From contig JAHDYR010000024.1 in NCBI GenBank assembly GCA_019828565.1, positions 248,001-312,000 on the forward strand: a DNA stretch of 64,000 nt, read 5' to 3'. Position 1 is the stretch's first letter; every line of letters begins with the position of its first letter. Shown here piece after piece: positions 1-8,529 of this stretch. Source of the DNA: Carpediemonas membranifera (Eukaryota > Fornicata). The position numbers were made by a program, and so were the translations under genes. The notes beneath the pieces were generated by a model. The model was not told the DNA's origin. It saw nothing but the letters and a program-made list of their open reading frames with translations, and ran no database searches.

Positions 1-345
1 CAGACCACCCTCATCTGCACGTTCTTAACGGGTATTCGCTCGTTCGGTCGCCAGGACTACTCAGTCCCCCCGCTGAACAGGCTTCGTCGTGTCCGAGTCC
101 ACCAATGCTGCAGACAAGCTCGCTCATGGTTCGCCATTCGCAGCCACATGGAGGCAAGGCACCAATTCCATGCCACGGCGGCGGTGGTGCGCCTCTTCCA
201 GGAGCTCGTTGACGAGATGTGGCAGTACGTCAACGATTATACGGCTTTGGCATGGGACGAAGAGTCTGGGGTGATGGTTTGCGAGTTGGCAGACATGGGT
301 GAGGAGCTTGTTTGCTGCATTTGCGGTCATGCACGCGCTGAGTAG
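1..345 (+). CDS. Gene G1, C-terminal fragment of transposase-like protein
   Basis: Frame 1 is open from base 1 to the TAG at 343-345, so the start is outside the window. The 114 visible residues match the C-terminus of the G copy at 30.2 kb: both have FLTG(I/M)RSFGRQDYSVP, then a stretch with VRVH-CC, then an acidic W/V-rich segment, and both end with ELVCC(I/L)CG. The terminal C-x-C or CC-x-C cluster could bind zinc. It precedes gene A by about 120 bp in the same direction, as in element 2. Homology to the long G protein at 44.9-47.5 kb suggests a DDE-type transposase; this fragment alone has no catalytic residues. Confidence 0.7.
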   Translation, partial: QTTLICTFLTGIRSFGRQDYSVPPLNRLRRVRVHQCCRQARSWFAIRSHMEARHQFHATAAVVRLFQELVDEMWQYVNDYTALAWDEESGVMVCELADMGEELVCCICGHARAE

Positions 346-395
346 TGAGTAAAGGAGTTTTATTGGTCAGTACATCCCATTTGGTGTGTTTCCCC

Positions 396-427
396 AACTA
401 CCAATTTTTTTTTCAACATTGGTAGTT
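396..427 (+). promoter_or_regulatory. 32-nt palindrome with T-tract upstream of gene A1
   Basis: Perfect 9-bp arms AACTACCAA / TTGGTAGTT enclose T9 followed by CAACA. It lies 41 bp upstream of the A1 start codon with the T-run on the A1 coding strand. The same arms recur at 6024-6055 upstream of gene C1. In element 2 the equivalent sites have different arms (AATGTGCCA). Probable binding site of an element-specific regulator. Confidence 0.6.
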
Positions 428-467
428 TCACAATTTTCACATTACGTCACTTGTTTGGTGAAAAACA

Positions 468-1393
468 ATGGAAACGCCACTTCCGACATGGCTGACGATG
501 AATTTATCGCAACACAAGGCCTATATTCAATATGTCAAGCTTTCAGACAAGTCTGAGCTCTTGCCGTCTGTCAGGGCCTTCTTCAACAGAGATCTGGCGA
601 CTTCGAACCTCGACTGTCTGAACTACTCATTCGTCATGTATGTCAGACCCACTACACTTCTTGTTAACACAGTCTCATCGCAATTCGTGGGGTTGAGATG
701 GACAACATCAAGGCTGCATGCCTTCTCTTCCGCGAGTCGTACAGGGAGGGGCAGACCCTGAGCGGACAACTGCACCAGGAGCGGTTTGTCATCGGCTTAC
801 GGACAGCCGTCTCCTGCAGAGGTCTTGGGTTCGCGAGGGTGCTTCTTAGCATAGCATCTGCCGAAGAACTCGTCCGACTGCAGTGCGACAAGCGACTCCA
901 GGACATGTATGCGTCCTTTGGCCTCAAGGAGTCATCGGACCCGTCGCAGGTCGAGCAGCTGGTGGACACGGGGGGCAACCCACTTGCCATTGTCACGATG
1001 GAGGGCACGATGGGTCCCAACAAGTGGACCAACCTCGGCAAGAGCCTGACAGAGTGCTGTGGGATGATAATGCAAGGCTCTACGTTGATCCGCGTGACCA
1101 ACCATGGTAATAGACTTGATCAGCACGCTCATGGGATGCCTGCTTCCGACAAGAGGAGTGTTGACTCGTTCGTGGAACGCACCCGTGTGTCCGTGCGCCG
1201 TGAACGTGCGGCAAAACGGCCTAACGTCACCCGCATCAGGCAGAAGTTGATGATTATCCGCCATTACAACCTTCGTTCTTTCACGCTGGTCAAAGAGATC
1301 AAGGAAACGAGGACCGAGATGCGTAAGGAGAAGAAAGCCAACTTCTGGGACAGTGAATGGAATATTTCCGTTGAGGATGACGAAGAAGTGTAA
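468..1393 (+). CDS. Gene A1, GNAT-like acetyltransferase, putative
   Basis: Two exons, 468-637 and 673-1393, separated by a 35-nt intron (638-672, GTATGT...ACACAG). Splicing gives 296 aa in one frame. The intron is supported by gene A2, which has an intron at the same codon phase. After the join the protein reads ...SFVILIAIRG, matching RFFILVAIRD in A2. Residues 106-111 (RGLGFA), followed by a hydrophobic helix and LQC...MYASFGL, resemble GNAT motif A and the strand after it. A2 retains R-G-x-G-L-A and the QRMGM equivalent. The C-terminal third is basic and Lys/Arg-rich. The start ATG follows GTGAAAAACA, as in A2. Ends 24 bp from the convergent gene B1. The substrate is unknown, and the GNAT assignment is moderate. 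Confidence 0.65.
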
Positions 1394-1417
1394 ATGAAAT
1401 GAAAATAAAACAAGAAT

Positions 1418-2122
1418 TTATAGCTCCTGTGCCGAACACTCTAAGTAGTAATTCATGATGGCTTGGTATACCTTGCGACGCAGCACATCACGCGATTCTG
1501 CCTCAGCACGTTCCGCATTCCGCTTGGCAATGACAGAAGTGAGCTGACTGAGTGTCTTAGCCTCCTTCTTCAGAACTCTGGTGGGTCTGGCGAAGATGAG
1601 ATCCGCGTCGCGGTCACGGCAAGGCTTGCTCAGGACGAGCTTGACGTCATCGACCGTCACACCGCACGATGAAGCAGCGAAGGCATGGACCTTAGCCCGG
1701 TAGGCGATGGGAATGCGGTGAAAGGCATCATCCATCTCGCGGACAGTCGCGATGAGTGGGTCGTCCGTGTCCAGCTCATCTGTCTGGGCGTCAAGACTGA
1801 GGAGAGCCTTGAAGCGGTGACGCTTGTCCTCATCACCGCCTCCCTGCCACTTGCGGCTGATCTCTTCGACCGACTGGAGATTGCCGTAGAGCTTGTCCTT
1901 CTTCAAGGAGGCTACTTTCATTTTAGGGACCTCGGCGGCAAACTTCTGGCTGAAGTCGACAACCCATCCGTTTGCGCGGGTAATATCGTCATTATTAAGG
2001 AGGAAATTGCTGATAAAGGTCTGAACGATCTCGATGGGCGTCTTGTGAGCTTTTCGGGCTGTTTTCGTGGACTTGTTGGACTTGCTCTGGCTCTTTTGCT
2101 GCGCTTTCTTGCCAAGAGCCAT
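1418..2122 (-). CDS. Gene B1, conserved element protein of unknown function
   Basis: An intact 234-aa protein starting at the ATG at 2122. The N-terminus is very Lys/Ser/Gln-rich (possible nuclear targeting or nucleic-acid contact), followed by a mostly helical charged body. Its relative at 28403-29090 shares the core KRFRALISLDA...DEVDHGSPLLATVRE (here RHRFKALLSLDA...DDPLIATVRE), then DxxLIFxRPxxVLKK and a C-terminal AVIEKRNAxRAxAExRDVLR. I recognise no known domain; it could be structural or DNA-associated. It is transcribed divergently from F1 across a 738-bp promoter region and converges with A1. Confidence 0.75.
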   Translation of the reverse strand: MALGKKAQQKSQSKSNKSTKTARKAHKTPIEIVQTFISNFLLNNDDITRANGWVVDFSQKFAAEVPKMKVASLKKDKLYGNLQSVEEISRKWQGGGDEDKRHRFKALLSLDAQTDELDTDDPLIATVREMDDAFHRIPIAYRAKVHAFAASSCGVTVDDVKLVLSKPCRDRDADLIFARPTRVLKKEAKTLSQLTSVIAKRNAERAEAESRDVLRRKVYQAIMNYYLECSAQEL

Positions 2123-2860
2123 TCTCCTCTCCTTTTGAGCTTCAGTGGCCTGTATATTGCCTTGTTTACTTCTTTGCCATCGTTGTTTCCTTAAAATGCG
2201 TGTGAAAATGTGAAATGAACTGTGACTCTCGACATTGCTGCGCAGCTATGGTATTCCAACGGCACAGAACGGGTTTATAGCATGCATATGATCCATTCTG
2301 GTGCCTTTATCCTCTATAACCAACATCAGTCCATCAAAAATGAATCTTGCAACAGAATACTCATCCACACGCATCGAGAACGAAAAAGAAGCATATAACC
2401 AACATCAACAACCTAATAGAAGGCTGCATGCAAGCGTAGAGCTCTCCTAGTCAATTCTTCATTTTCACCACCATCGATCTCCACGTCAGGATGAAACCGT
2501 GCGCCCAAAAGCTCAGAGATGCCGTTATAGATGATATAACGACGTCTCTGAGCTTTTCAGCGATTTCAGTTTCTGGCCATGGATAAGCTACAAATCCTGT
2601 CAATGTTGTCCTCAGAGGACACTGAAAAATTTAATCTGTGTCCTCTGAGGACCAAATTGACAAAATCGAAAATGGAGCGATGAGATGTCCATCGAAAAAC
2701 GGCCAAAACAGCGCAGGTGCAGAATGAGCTGAAAATCGGCCAAGGGGTAGCTCTTGGGTCTTTATGGCTGATCGGAGGTATTTACATGACAGCTGGCAAT
2801 ATTTATTGAGATAAAACGTATTTCATTTTTCGAGAAAGTCTTCTGAGGACCAAATTGACA
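2123..2860. promoter_or_regulatory. Divergent B1/F1 promoter region with several palindromes
   Basis: 738 bp without a gene. It holds (i) a hairpin at 2511-2553 with outer arms GCTCAGAGA / TCTCTGAGC and inner arms CGTTATA / TATAACG; (ii) TGTCCTCAGAGGACA at 2607-2621; (iii) TGTCCTCTGAGGACC at 2639-2653, followed by AAATTGACA; and (iv) TCTTCTGAGGACC at 2841-2853, again followed by AAATTGACA, which ends one base before the F1 ATG. The GAGGAC palindromes occur only here. The inner TATAACG motif is shared with the promoter of the F gene at 50 kb. At 2200-2220 there is also a TGTGAAA repeat like those near genes A and E. Confidence 0.55.
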
Positions 2861-5037
2861 ATGGTTAACGAAGACATCATCTCTCTCGGCAAACTGAAGG
2901 AGACAATGCTTGCTCCTGACGATTCTGGTATGTCACTTTCATTTTCACGGTCCTATTTACACAGATGATTCATTCCGTGCATACGACGCCCTTTCGTCCA
3001 CAAAGAGCCGTATAACCTGGCTGCAAGATCACGGCATCGTCTCTGATGACCCTCTGTTCTTCGTTTGCGTCCGTCTGATCAGCATTCGTACGATCAACGT
3101 TGTTTTCGGGTTCCCGTTGAAGCGCACTTTAAGCCAGCACGTTCACGACTATGGAGTTGCCAAACTACGCGCGATATGTGACGCAACTAACCGCAACTAC
3201 CTCTGCGAGGTCGACTTTGACTCTCCCGACACAATTGAGGCATTCCGACGGAAGTTTTGTGACCACTTCACCGCCAAATCTGTTCATAAGGCTCTAGTCG
3301 GCGTCGACTCGCTCCCCTGTTGAGAAGCAGGTTGAGATTTACCGCGCATTCCACCTTGTGTTGCGCCACAAGGACTCGAAGAAACTCGATTCTCGTGTTC
3401 CGGCAGGCCAATTTGGCCAGTTTATCGCCCACGCCCAGCTCAGCAAGAAGCTGTCCTTCGCTGGCTCAGAGAAGCTGGCCGAGGAGTTGGCTAAGATCGG
3501 TTCGCTCGATCCGTCAGCTCCTCTGAAGAGGAAGATCGCTCGTCTTGAGAAGGAGCTCGCCTCATCGACTGCTGCTCTGATGAAGGTCCAAGAGGAGTTA
3601 GTCCGGGCCCAGGACCACTCAGCAGCAGCCACCAAGCCTTCTGCCGTCGTTGCTGCCCCTCAGCCACTTCCGGTTGTCGACGCAGAGTCCACGACACACG
3701 ATGAATTTTCCGACACTGACGAGTCCGAGTCTGATGACCACTCTGAACCGGCCGCCATGCAGGGTGACGGCGTTCCTTTGCCCCAGACTGATCAAGACAT
3801 CGACGTAGAGTCTGATGTGGACGACACAGACACCGTTGGTTCTCTCCTTCAGCAGCTAGACGACACCATTGCAGGCCTTGATGATGTCCCTGAGTCTGTG
3901 CGCTTGTTGGAGCAGTACGAGCCCTTGATAAAACGGCTTGCTGAGGAGAGGGAGGCGAGGGAGGCGCTTGAACAGGCTAACAGAGAGTCTGAGGAGTCCC
4001 AGAAGAGACTTGAAGCTGAGTTAGGTCAGCAGAAGGCCGAGGATCAGGCGATCCATCAGTTTACTCAAGCAGAGTTGGCACGGGCGAGTGAGGCTGGGCT
4101 TGAAGCGCTCGCCGATGAACTCGAGGACAACTGGGCTGAGCTTGTCAGGCGCGCCGAGGAGGCAACAGTGGAGCTTGACCGCTACGTTCCTCTCGCTGCC
4201 TTGATGGTACTGTTCCAGAGGAACAATGTGACTGGAGCCTTATGGACTCGGATCAATAGCACCATGATGAGGTACGGGGGCCAGAAGTTCATAACGGTCC
4301 CACCTCTCGACCTCGGTCTGTCGCCAGAGATGAAGGCTATCATCAAACAGCACTCTCCGACGCCTGCCAATGTTCCCCCTATGCAGATATACTTACGGAG
4401 CGACGTTGATAGGCAGAAGTACATCGACGTGGAGTACGACAAGGTAGGCGAGCGAGTTCTCAAAGATCGTAAGAGTTGGCGGAAGATTGCAGTCAACCCG
4501 GATGGATTGTGCATCGGCTACTGCCTGCAGAAGGTTGAGAATGGCGAGTTCGACAAGAAGTTTGCGGCAGAGGAAGTGGCAGCAGTGAGGGAGGAGGTGC
4601 GCGCCTGGGGATTCTCCGATGCTGGCGAGAGGCTGAGGCTTGAGACGTCTAACGTGTTCGTGCCCACCCTGATGTTCGACGATGCCACTGATTGGTACAG
4701 CAACTTTGGTGTCATGGCCTGGTCAGCTCTGAAGAGCAAGACTGTAGTCGTTATCTGGGTCAAGATGTTGACGTACCATGACAAGTATATTGTGCGGATG
4801 CATTTGACGGAAGTTTATGAGTCCGGCATGGTCCGGCGTGGATCTGATGAAGATGTGGCTGCGGCGCAAGCTATTGTGGTCGTCAAGGATGAGCATGCGA
4901 CGCTATTTGTCCGCAAACGTTCAAAGGGTGGTAAGAGAAAGGCTCATACGACTTATATCAAGCGCAAGGCAGTCGATAAGGATCGCGAAAAGAGAGTTGT
5001 TGATGCCGAGGACGTTAAGCGTGGAGTTCCCGAGTAA
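2861..5037 (+). CDS. Gene F1, coiled-coil protein with OTU-like cysteine protease domain
   Basis: The ATG at 2861 directly follows CCAAATTGACA. Exon 1 is 2861-2927, a 37-nt intron follows (2928-2964, GTATGT...ACACAG), and exon 2 starts at 2965. The frame breaks once at the C4 run 3314-3317; dropping one C joins the two open frames, about 712 aa in all. Order: an N-terminal module shared in layout with other F genes, a long acidic Glu/Ser/Asp-rich coiled coil (about 3500-4150), then a C-terminal OTU-like domain. That domain has NPDGLC near 4495-4512 (catalytic Asp-Gly-x-Cys) and a late KDEHATLF near 4885 (catalytic His). OTU proteases remove ubiquitin. The similarity is motif-level, but the second F gene has the same arrangement. 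Ends 26 bp from the convergent C1. The frame break may be a consensus error. Confidence 0.6.
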
Positions 5038-5063
5038 AAAAAGAGATGTTTTGACATTTTAAT

Positions 5064-5874
5064 TCATTTCTTCCGCTTCTTGAGTGCCGGATACTGCTCC
5101 AGGAACCTTGTGAGATAGTTTGGATGAGAAATGGGCAGACTCGGGAACCTAGCAATGGTTAAGACCTCACCCGCATCAAAGAAGATCTCGCCGTAACTGA
5201 TACGAAGAAACTCTTCGGCCTGAATGACGTTCGTCGACTCAACCGCAAGGACTGGAAGGTCCTTGAGCAAACGGTTGGTGAACTGGCAGTTGGTGTCACT
5301 CTCACTGTGGTTGATGAGGTGTACACCAATGCCTTCACCTTCGCCGGCGTCGACGTGAATGTTGCTAGCGTCGAATGAAATGCTGTGTAAAGGCATAATG
5401 AACAATGAACAAACACCATGTTGCTGTTATTCGCGTGGTAGTCCTCGTCGGACACAATCCTACCGGCGTAAATGCCGAGGAGCTTTCCGGGCTCAATTGC
5501 GGCAGTTGCAATGAGGCCTCTACCCACGTCCGTGTGGTCGGGAGCCAGACAAGGCTGCACCTCAACGGCAATGGAGGGGTGGGTCAGCCGGGTGGATAAC
5601 CAACTCGGGGGGTTCGAGGGGAGGAAGGTCCTTCTCGGCCTCTTTAAGCTCCCCTGATCGACTCCTCGGGAGTGTTTGGGTAGATCGCGGCGACCAGATC
5701 CGGATGCAGTGCCTGAGTATGCACAACGGATTCAATGATGGAATCTTCGCTTGAGGAATCCTCCTGAGAATCATTTGAAGGCGCAGACGGCGGCGTCTTG
5801 CCCGCAGTGGACGTAATGGGTATTCTGATACCCCCAGGCTGCGGCTTTGGTGGGAGCGCCTTTCTTCTCGCCAT
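5064..5874 (-). CDS. Gene C1, SET-domain protein (lysine methyltransferase-like)
   Basis: Starts at the ATG at 5874 (MARRKA..., as in C2: MARRKM...). The N-terminus is Pro/Ser/Glu-rich. The SET core follows: VGRGLIAT, LLGIYAGRI, GVHLINHS-x4-NC and EEFLRISYGE, i.e. the NHS...NC pseudoknot and the YGE end expected of SET enzymes. A 32-nt intron lies at 5383-5414 (GTTTGT...ACACAG); splicing joins NMV to ISF, matching C2. Two single-base frame breaks lie in homopolymers (C4 at 5651-5654 and G4 at 5576-5579); removing one base at each gives a continuous frame. A protein-lysine methyltransferase is expected, with unknown target. Divergent from D1 (186 bp between starts), convergent with F1. Confidence 0.75.
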
Positions 5875-6023
5875 CTGATTTTTTTTTGCAAACGGACACG
5901 CGGTATTTCTCGGGATTGATGGGGCCGTCTCACACCGTAAAGGACACACATACAATATCTTATCTGTAACACCAGAATGCTTGCTTATTGTGGTCCATAT
6001 CCTTCCCTATAGCTGGTTCGGCC

Positions 6024-6055
6024 AACTACCAGTGTTGGAAAAAAAAGTGGTAGTT
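6024..6055 (-). promoter_or_regulatory. 32-nt palindrome with T-tract in the C1/D1 divergent promoter
   Basis: Arms AACTACCA / TGGTAGTT identical to the site at 396-427. The 8-nt A-run on the plus strand is a T-run reading toward C1. It ends 5 bp before the D1 ATG, so a bound protein could affect both C1 and D1. The element 2 counterpart at 25097-25128 has different arms. Confidence 0.6.
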
Positions 6056-6060
6056 GCCAA

Positions 6061-7086
6061 ATGGAGAGGAAATTTGGCAAATTCGGTACCAGACGCATCA
6101 GCGACCATCCTCTCACGTATGAATGCGTCTGTGGAATCACTAGGCCGCGTTCTGACCTTCGCAACCAGGGCCTGAAGGAATATGACGGAATCAGGTACAC
6201 GCATGACTGCCCCTTCACCCTGAGCAAGCTTGTGAACCGCCGCATCGTTATCCTGCTCGAGCCAGTCCATGGCTTCGAAGCACCTACTTGTGCGAACCCG
6301 GTCTTCACTGTCACCGGGCTTGCTGGCTCCGAGGGGTACCACAAGCGCATGAAGGCCATCCTCGATCTCGTCAGCGACGAATGGCTCACCACGGTTGCCG
6401 TCAGTTTCGTCTCGACGACCCACCTCGGCTCCATACTGCAACAGTTGGCTGCAGAATTCGCCAATTTCGAGACATTCTGGGTTGTTTCTGGCCACAGCGA
6501 GACCACAACGTCGAGAATGATCGTTAATGCGAGCGCTAACGAGTTCCTGTACCTTCACGATATCGTACAGATGATCCTCTTCGCTTTCCGTGAGCCATCC
6601 CTCGTCACCACCAGCCGGGTTCGGCTCATCTACTTCGCCACCTGTACCGGAGCGGACAATAGCGAGTTCTCTCTGCTTAAGCAGTCCATTTCGACCCAGG
6701 CATACGAGCATACGTGCATCATTCTCACTCCGGAGAAAATGCTTGCCAAAGAACTCGTCCTGCAGGACTGCTTTTGGCTCTACCGCACTACATGCATGGA
6801 CAACCCGCTCCACTTCGTCTCGCGTTACTTCTCCGGCTATGGGCTCGCACCTGGCACAGCAGGGAGACGGGTTATCGCGAATGGATCAATGTCCATAACC
6901 CCGGGCGCGATTGAGATCCTCACAGCCACTCAGTTCCGCACGCCAATCCCTCTTCCCGAGATGGTCGACCTTGTTTCTGAGGTACTTGCATATAGACCAC
7001 TGCAGAGATCTCCGGCGGATGTTATGGCCTCGCGCTACATTACTGAGATGACAGTTGCGCACAGAGCGGCACTGGAAGACACTTAA
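6061..7086 (+). CDS. Gene D1, putative CHAT/caspase-like cysteine peptidase with N-terminal zinc motif
   Basis: Intact, 341 aa. Residues 20-50 carry C-x-C and H-x-C (C22, C24, H48, C50), a likely zinc site, conserved in D2. The main domain has a predicted strand ending FWVVSGHSETT with His145, and after 50 residues RLIYFATCTG with Cys195. A His in a GH(S/G) turn after a hydrophobic strand and a Cys after the next hydrophobic strand, about 50 residues apart, is the layout of caspase-fold (clan CD, CHAT/C14) peptidases. D2 keeps both residues (VISGHSDTE, IYFATCSGL). Family membership is inferred from motif and spacing, not a profile match. Divergent from C1; its stop is 23 bp from the convergent E1. 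Confidence 0.55.
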   Translation: MERKFGKFGTRRISDHPLTYECVCGITRPRSDLRNQGLKEYDGIRYTHDCPFTLSKLVNRRIVILLEPVHGFEAPTCANPVFTVTGLAGSEGYHKRMKAILDLVSDEWLTTVAVSFVSTTHLGSILQQLAAEFANFETFWVVSGHSETTTSRMIVNASANEFLYLHDIVQMILFAFREPSLVTTSRVRLIYFATCTGADNSEFSLLKQSISTQAYEHTCIILTPEKMLAKELVLQDCFWLYRTTCMDNPLHFVSRYFSGYGLAPGTAGRRVIANGSMSITPGAIEILTATQFRTPIPLPEMVDLVSEVLAYRPLQRSPADVMASRYITEMTVAHRAALEDT

Positions 7087-7109
7087 AGTTCAAAATCTCC
7101 CTATTTAAC

Positions 7110-8313
7110 TTACTCAATTGGCTTCATATCCGCCACCTTCTGGTAGACAGTCATACACTGGTCGCAGAACCTGACACGATAGTCCTGGCCGTCGAGATGG
7201 AACTCAGCATAGCTGAAGTGTTTCTCTTCGCAGAACCAGTTTAGGCACGCCCGGCAGACGCCAGTGTCCTTTGTCGACTTGTCTCCGTCCTTGATACACG
7301 CGTGACATCTGTTAGACCTTCCTGCCAGACTGCAAGCTGCGCAAACCTTTCTGTTCTTACCATCAATCCTCTTCTCTCTGACACACTGAAGATGCATGAA
7401 CTGATGGCAGAGATAGCACGTTTCATACTCGTTTCTTTTCATGTTTGGGTTGAAGTACCATTCAGGTGAGGGCACAAACAGCGCATGCGAACAGTAACTT
7501 ACGCTGATATAGCTTCAGAAACGTCGCTTGCTTGAGGGCGGGGACCTTATCGTTCATTTCAACGGCCTTGGGTGACTGCTTGAGGAGATCAGTGACAGTT
7601 GTGGAGAGTGAAGCCGTCACCATCGCGGCAACCTCCTTCAAGTCAGCCTCTTCGAGCCTCGATCGCTTCTGAGCAGGCTCATGCATCTGCGCATCAAAAT
7701 TAAGCTTCTTGACGGGGGAATCAGGCTTGATGGTAGCCAAGTCAGCTCTTTTTCTGAGCTTTGGTACCAATGTTGTCACTGGAGTCTTTGTGGGTGTCTC
7801 TGCGGGTGTTTCTGCTGGGGTACGTGGCTCAGGCTGGAGCTTGCGATGCTTGATCCTGATTACAACGGCTGGAGGCCATTGAATGCCGGTGCAAGTGATC
7901 AGACTGGAGACATCGTGGAGTCCAAGTCCCCGAAACAGCACAGACATCCTGTTTCTAAACTCCTGCAAGTGTTCAGCTGCATTTGCTCTGTCTCTGACAA
8001 CCAGGTAGGGTATCTTTGTGCCAATGAGCTCTGTGCCACCCTTTCTACTTGCCACAAATGCCTGAATGGGCTCAGTAGTCGTGCGCCTGACGGAGTTTGC
8101 AATAGCAATCTTGCGAAAGCCGTTGCAGAGGCCCGATATCACATCCTGCATGCCAAGGAGAGCGCGATGAACGTCAGAGGTCGTCAGACCGATAGTTGGG
8201 ATGTCCGCGACGTCGAAAAAGCATTCCAGGAAGCTAGTCACGAACAGCCGGCGGTACTCTGTTATGATCTTGTTATTATCACTTTGAATAAGCAATGAAT
8301 GGTTATGCAACAT
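7110..8313 (-). CDS. Gene E1, tandem zinc-finger (PHD/RING-like) protein
   Basis: Start taken as the ATG at 8313. The N-terminal region (about 110 aa) aligns with E2 (SFxxxxF...D-(I/V)H(K/R)(A/V)LL). A variable Pro/Thr-rich linker with basic KRSR-type patches follows, then a cysteine-rich C-terminus: CAVC, then ETCYLCHQFMHLQC, VCAAC, RCHAC, VCRAC and FCDQC. The C4HC3-like spacing with HLQC suggests PHD- or RING-type zinc binding, so chromatin reading or ubiquitin ligation is possible. One frame break in the GGG run at 7470-7472; dropping one base gives ...CAVCASPEWYFNP, matching E2 CLVCGTPEWFFNP. Convergent with D1. Confidence 0.7.
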
Positions 8314-8358
8314 CAGCACCTACCTACGAATCACAAGAATGCCCCTAGCACGTCGTAT

Positions 8359-8473
8359 GCAAGCAAAAATGAGACTTACCCGTACCTTCCGCACGTTTCT
8401 CTACGTTTCACAAACGTTGGTGAAACGTGTGAAATAGTGAAAAAGATACGGGTGAATCTCATTTTTTCTTGCA
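8359..8473. repeat. Inverted-repeat site at the right edge of element 1
   Basis: Outer arms TGCAAGCAAAAATGAGA (left) and TCTCATTTTTTCTTGCA (right) are inverted copies, followed inward by TACGGGT-type arms. The centre is a palindrome at 8403-8428 (ACGTTTCA ... TGAAACGT). A closely similar structure lies at 22415-22515 at the matching edge of element 2, and TCATTTTTTCTTGCA recurs at 57999-58013. It probably marks an element end or a regulatory site for gene E. Confidence 0.5.
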
Positions 8474-8529
8474 GTTTCTTGTGCAAAAGGGTGTTTATCC
8501 TCCGTATATCCCCGGATTAACTGGCCATT

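Larger units (their letters stand above)
1..8473 (+). mobile_element. Element 1: seven-gene G-A-B-F-C-D-E mobile unit (left end cut by window)
   Basis: Compact block with gene directions G+, A+, B-, F+, C-, D+, E-. The same seven families occur in the same order, inverted as a block, at 22.4-32.7 kb, and homologous introns sit at the same places. Convergent neighbours are 23-26 bp apart (A/B, F/C, D/E), and B/F and C/D share divergent promoters. The right limit is taken as an inverted-repeat site at 8359-8473, next to a broken retrotransposon. The left end lies outside the window. No target-site duplication could be established. That it is a mobile unit is inferred from its two syntenic copies and from the transposase-like G gene. 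Confidence 0.7.

Noticed and set aside
1418-2122. Gene B as a viral capsid protein, making the unit a virus
   Set aside because: No jelly-roll pattern, packaging ATPase, protease-capsid pair or protein-primed polymerase is present in either element.
4182-4784. Minus-strand frames inside F1
   Set aside because: Antisense shadows of a gene whose plus-strand product has a conserved domain and a paralogue.
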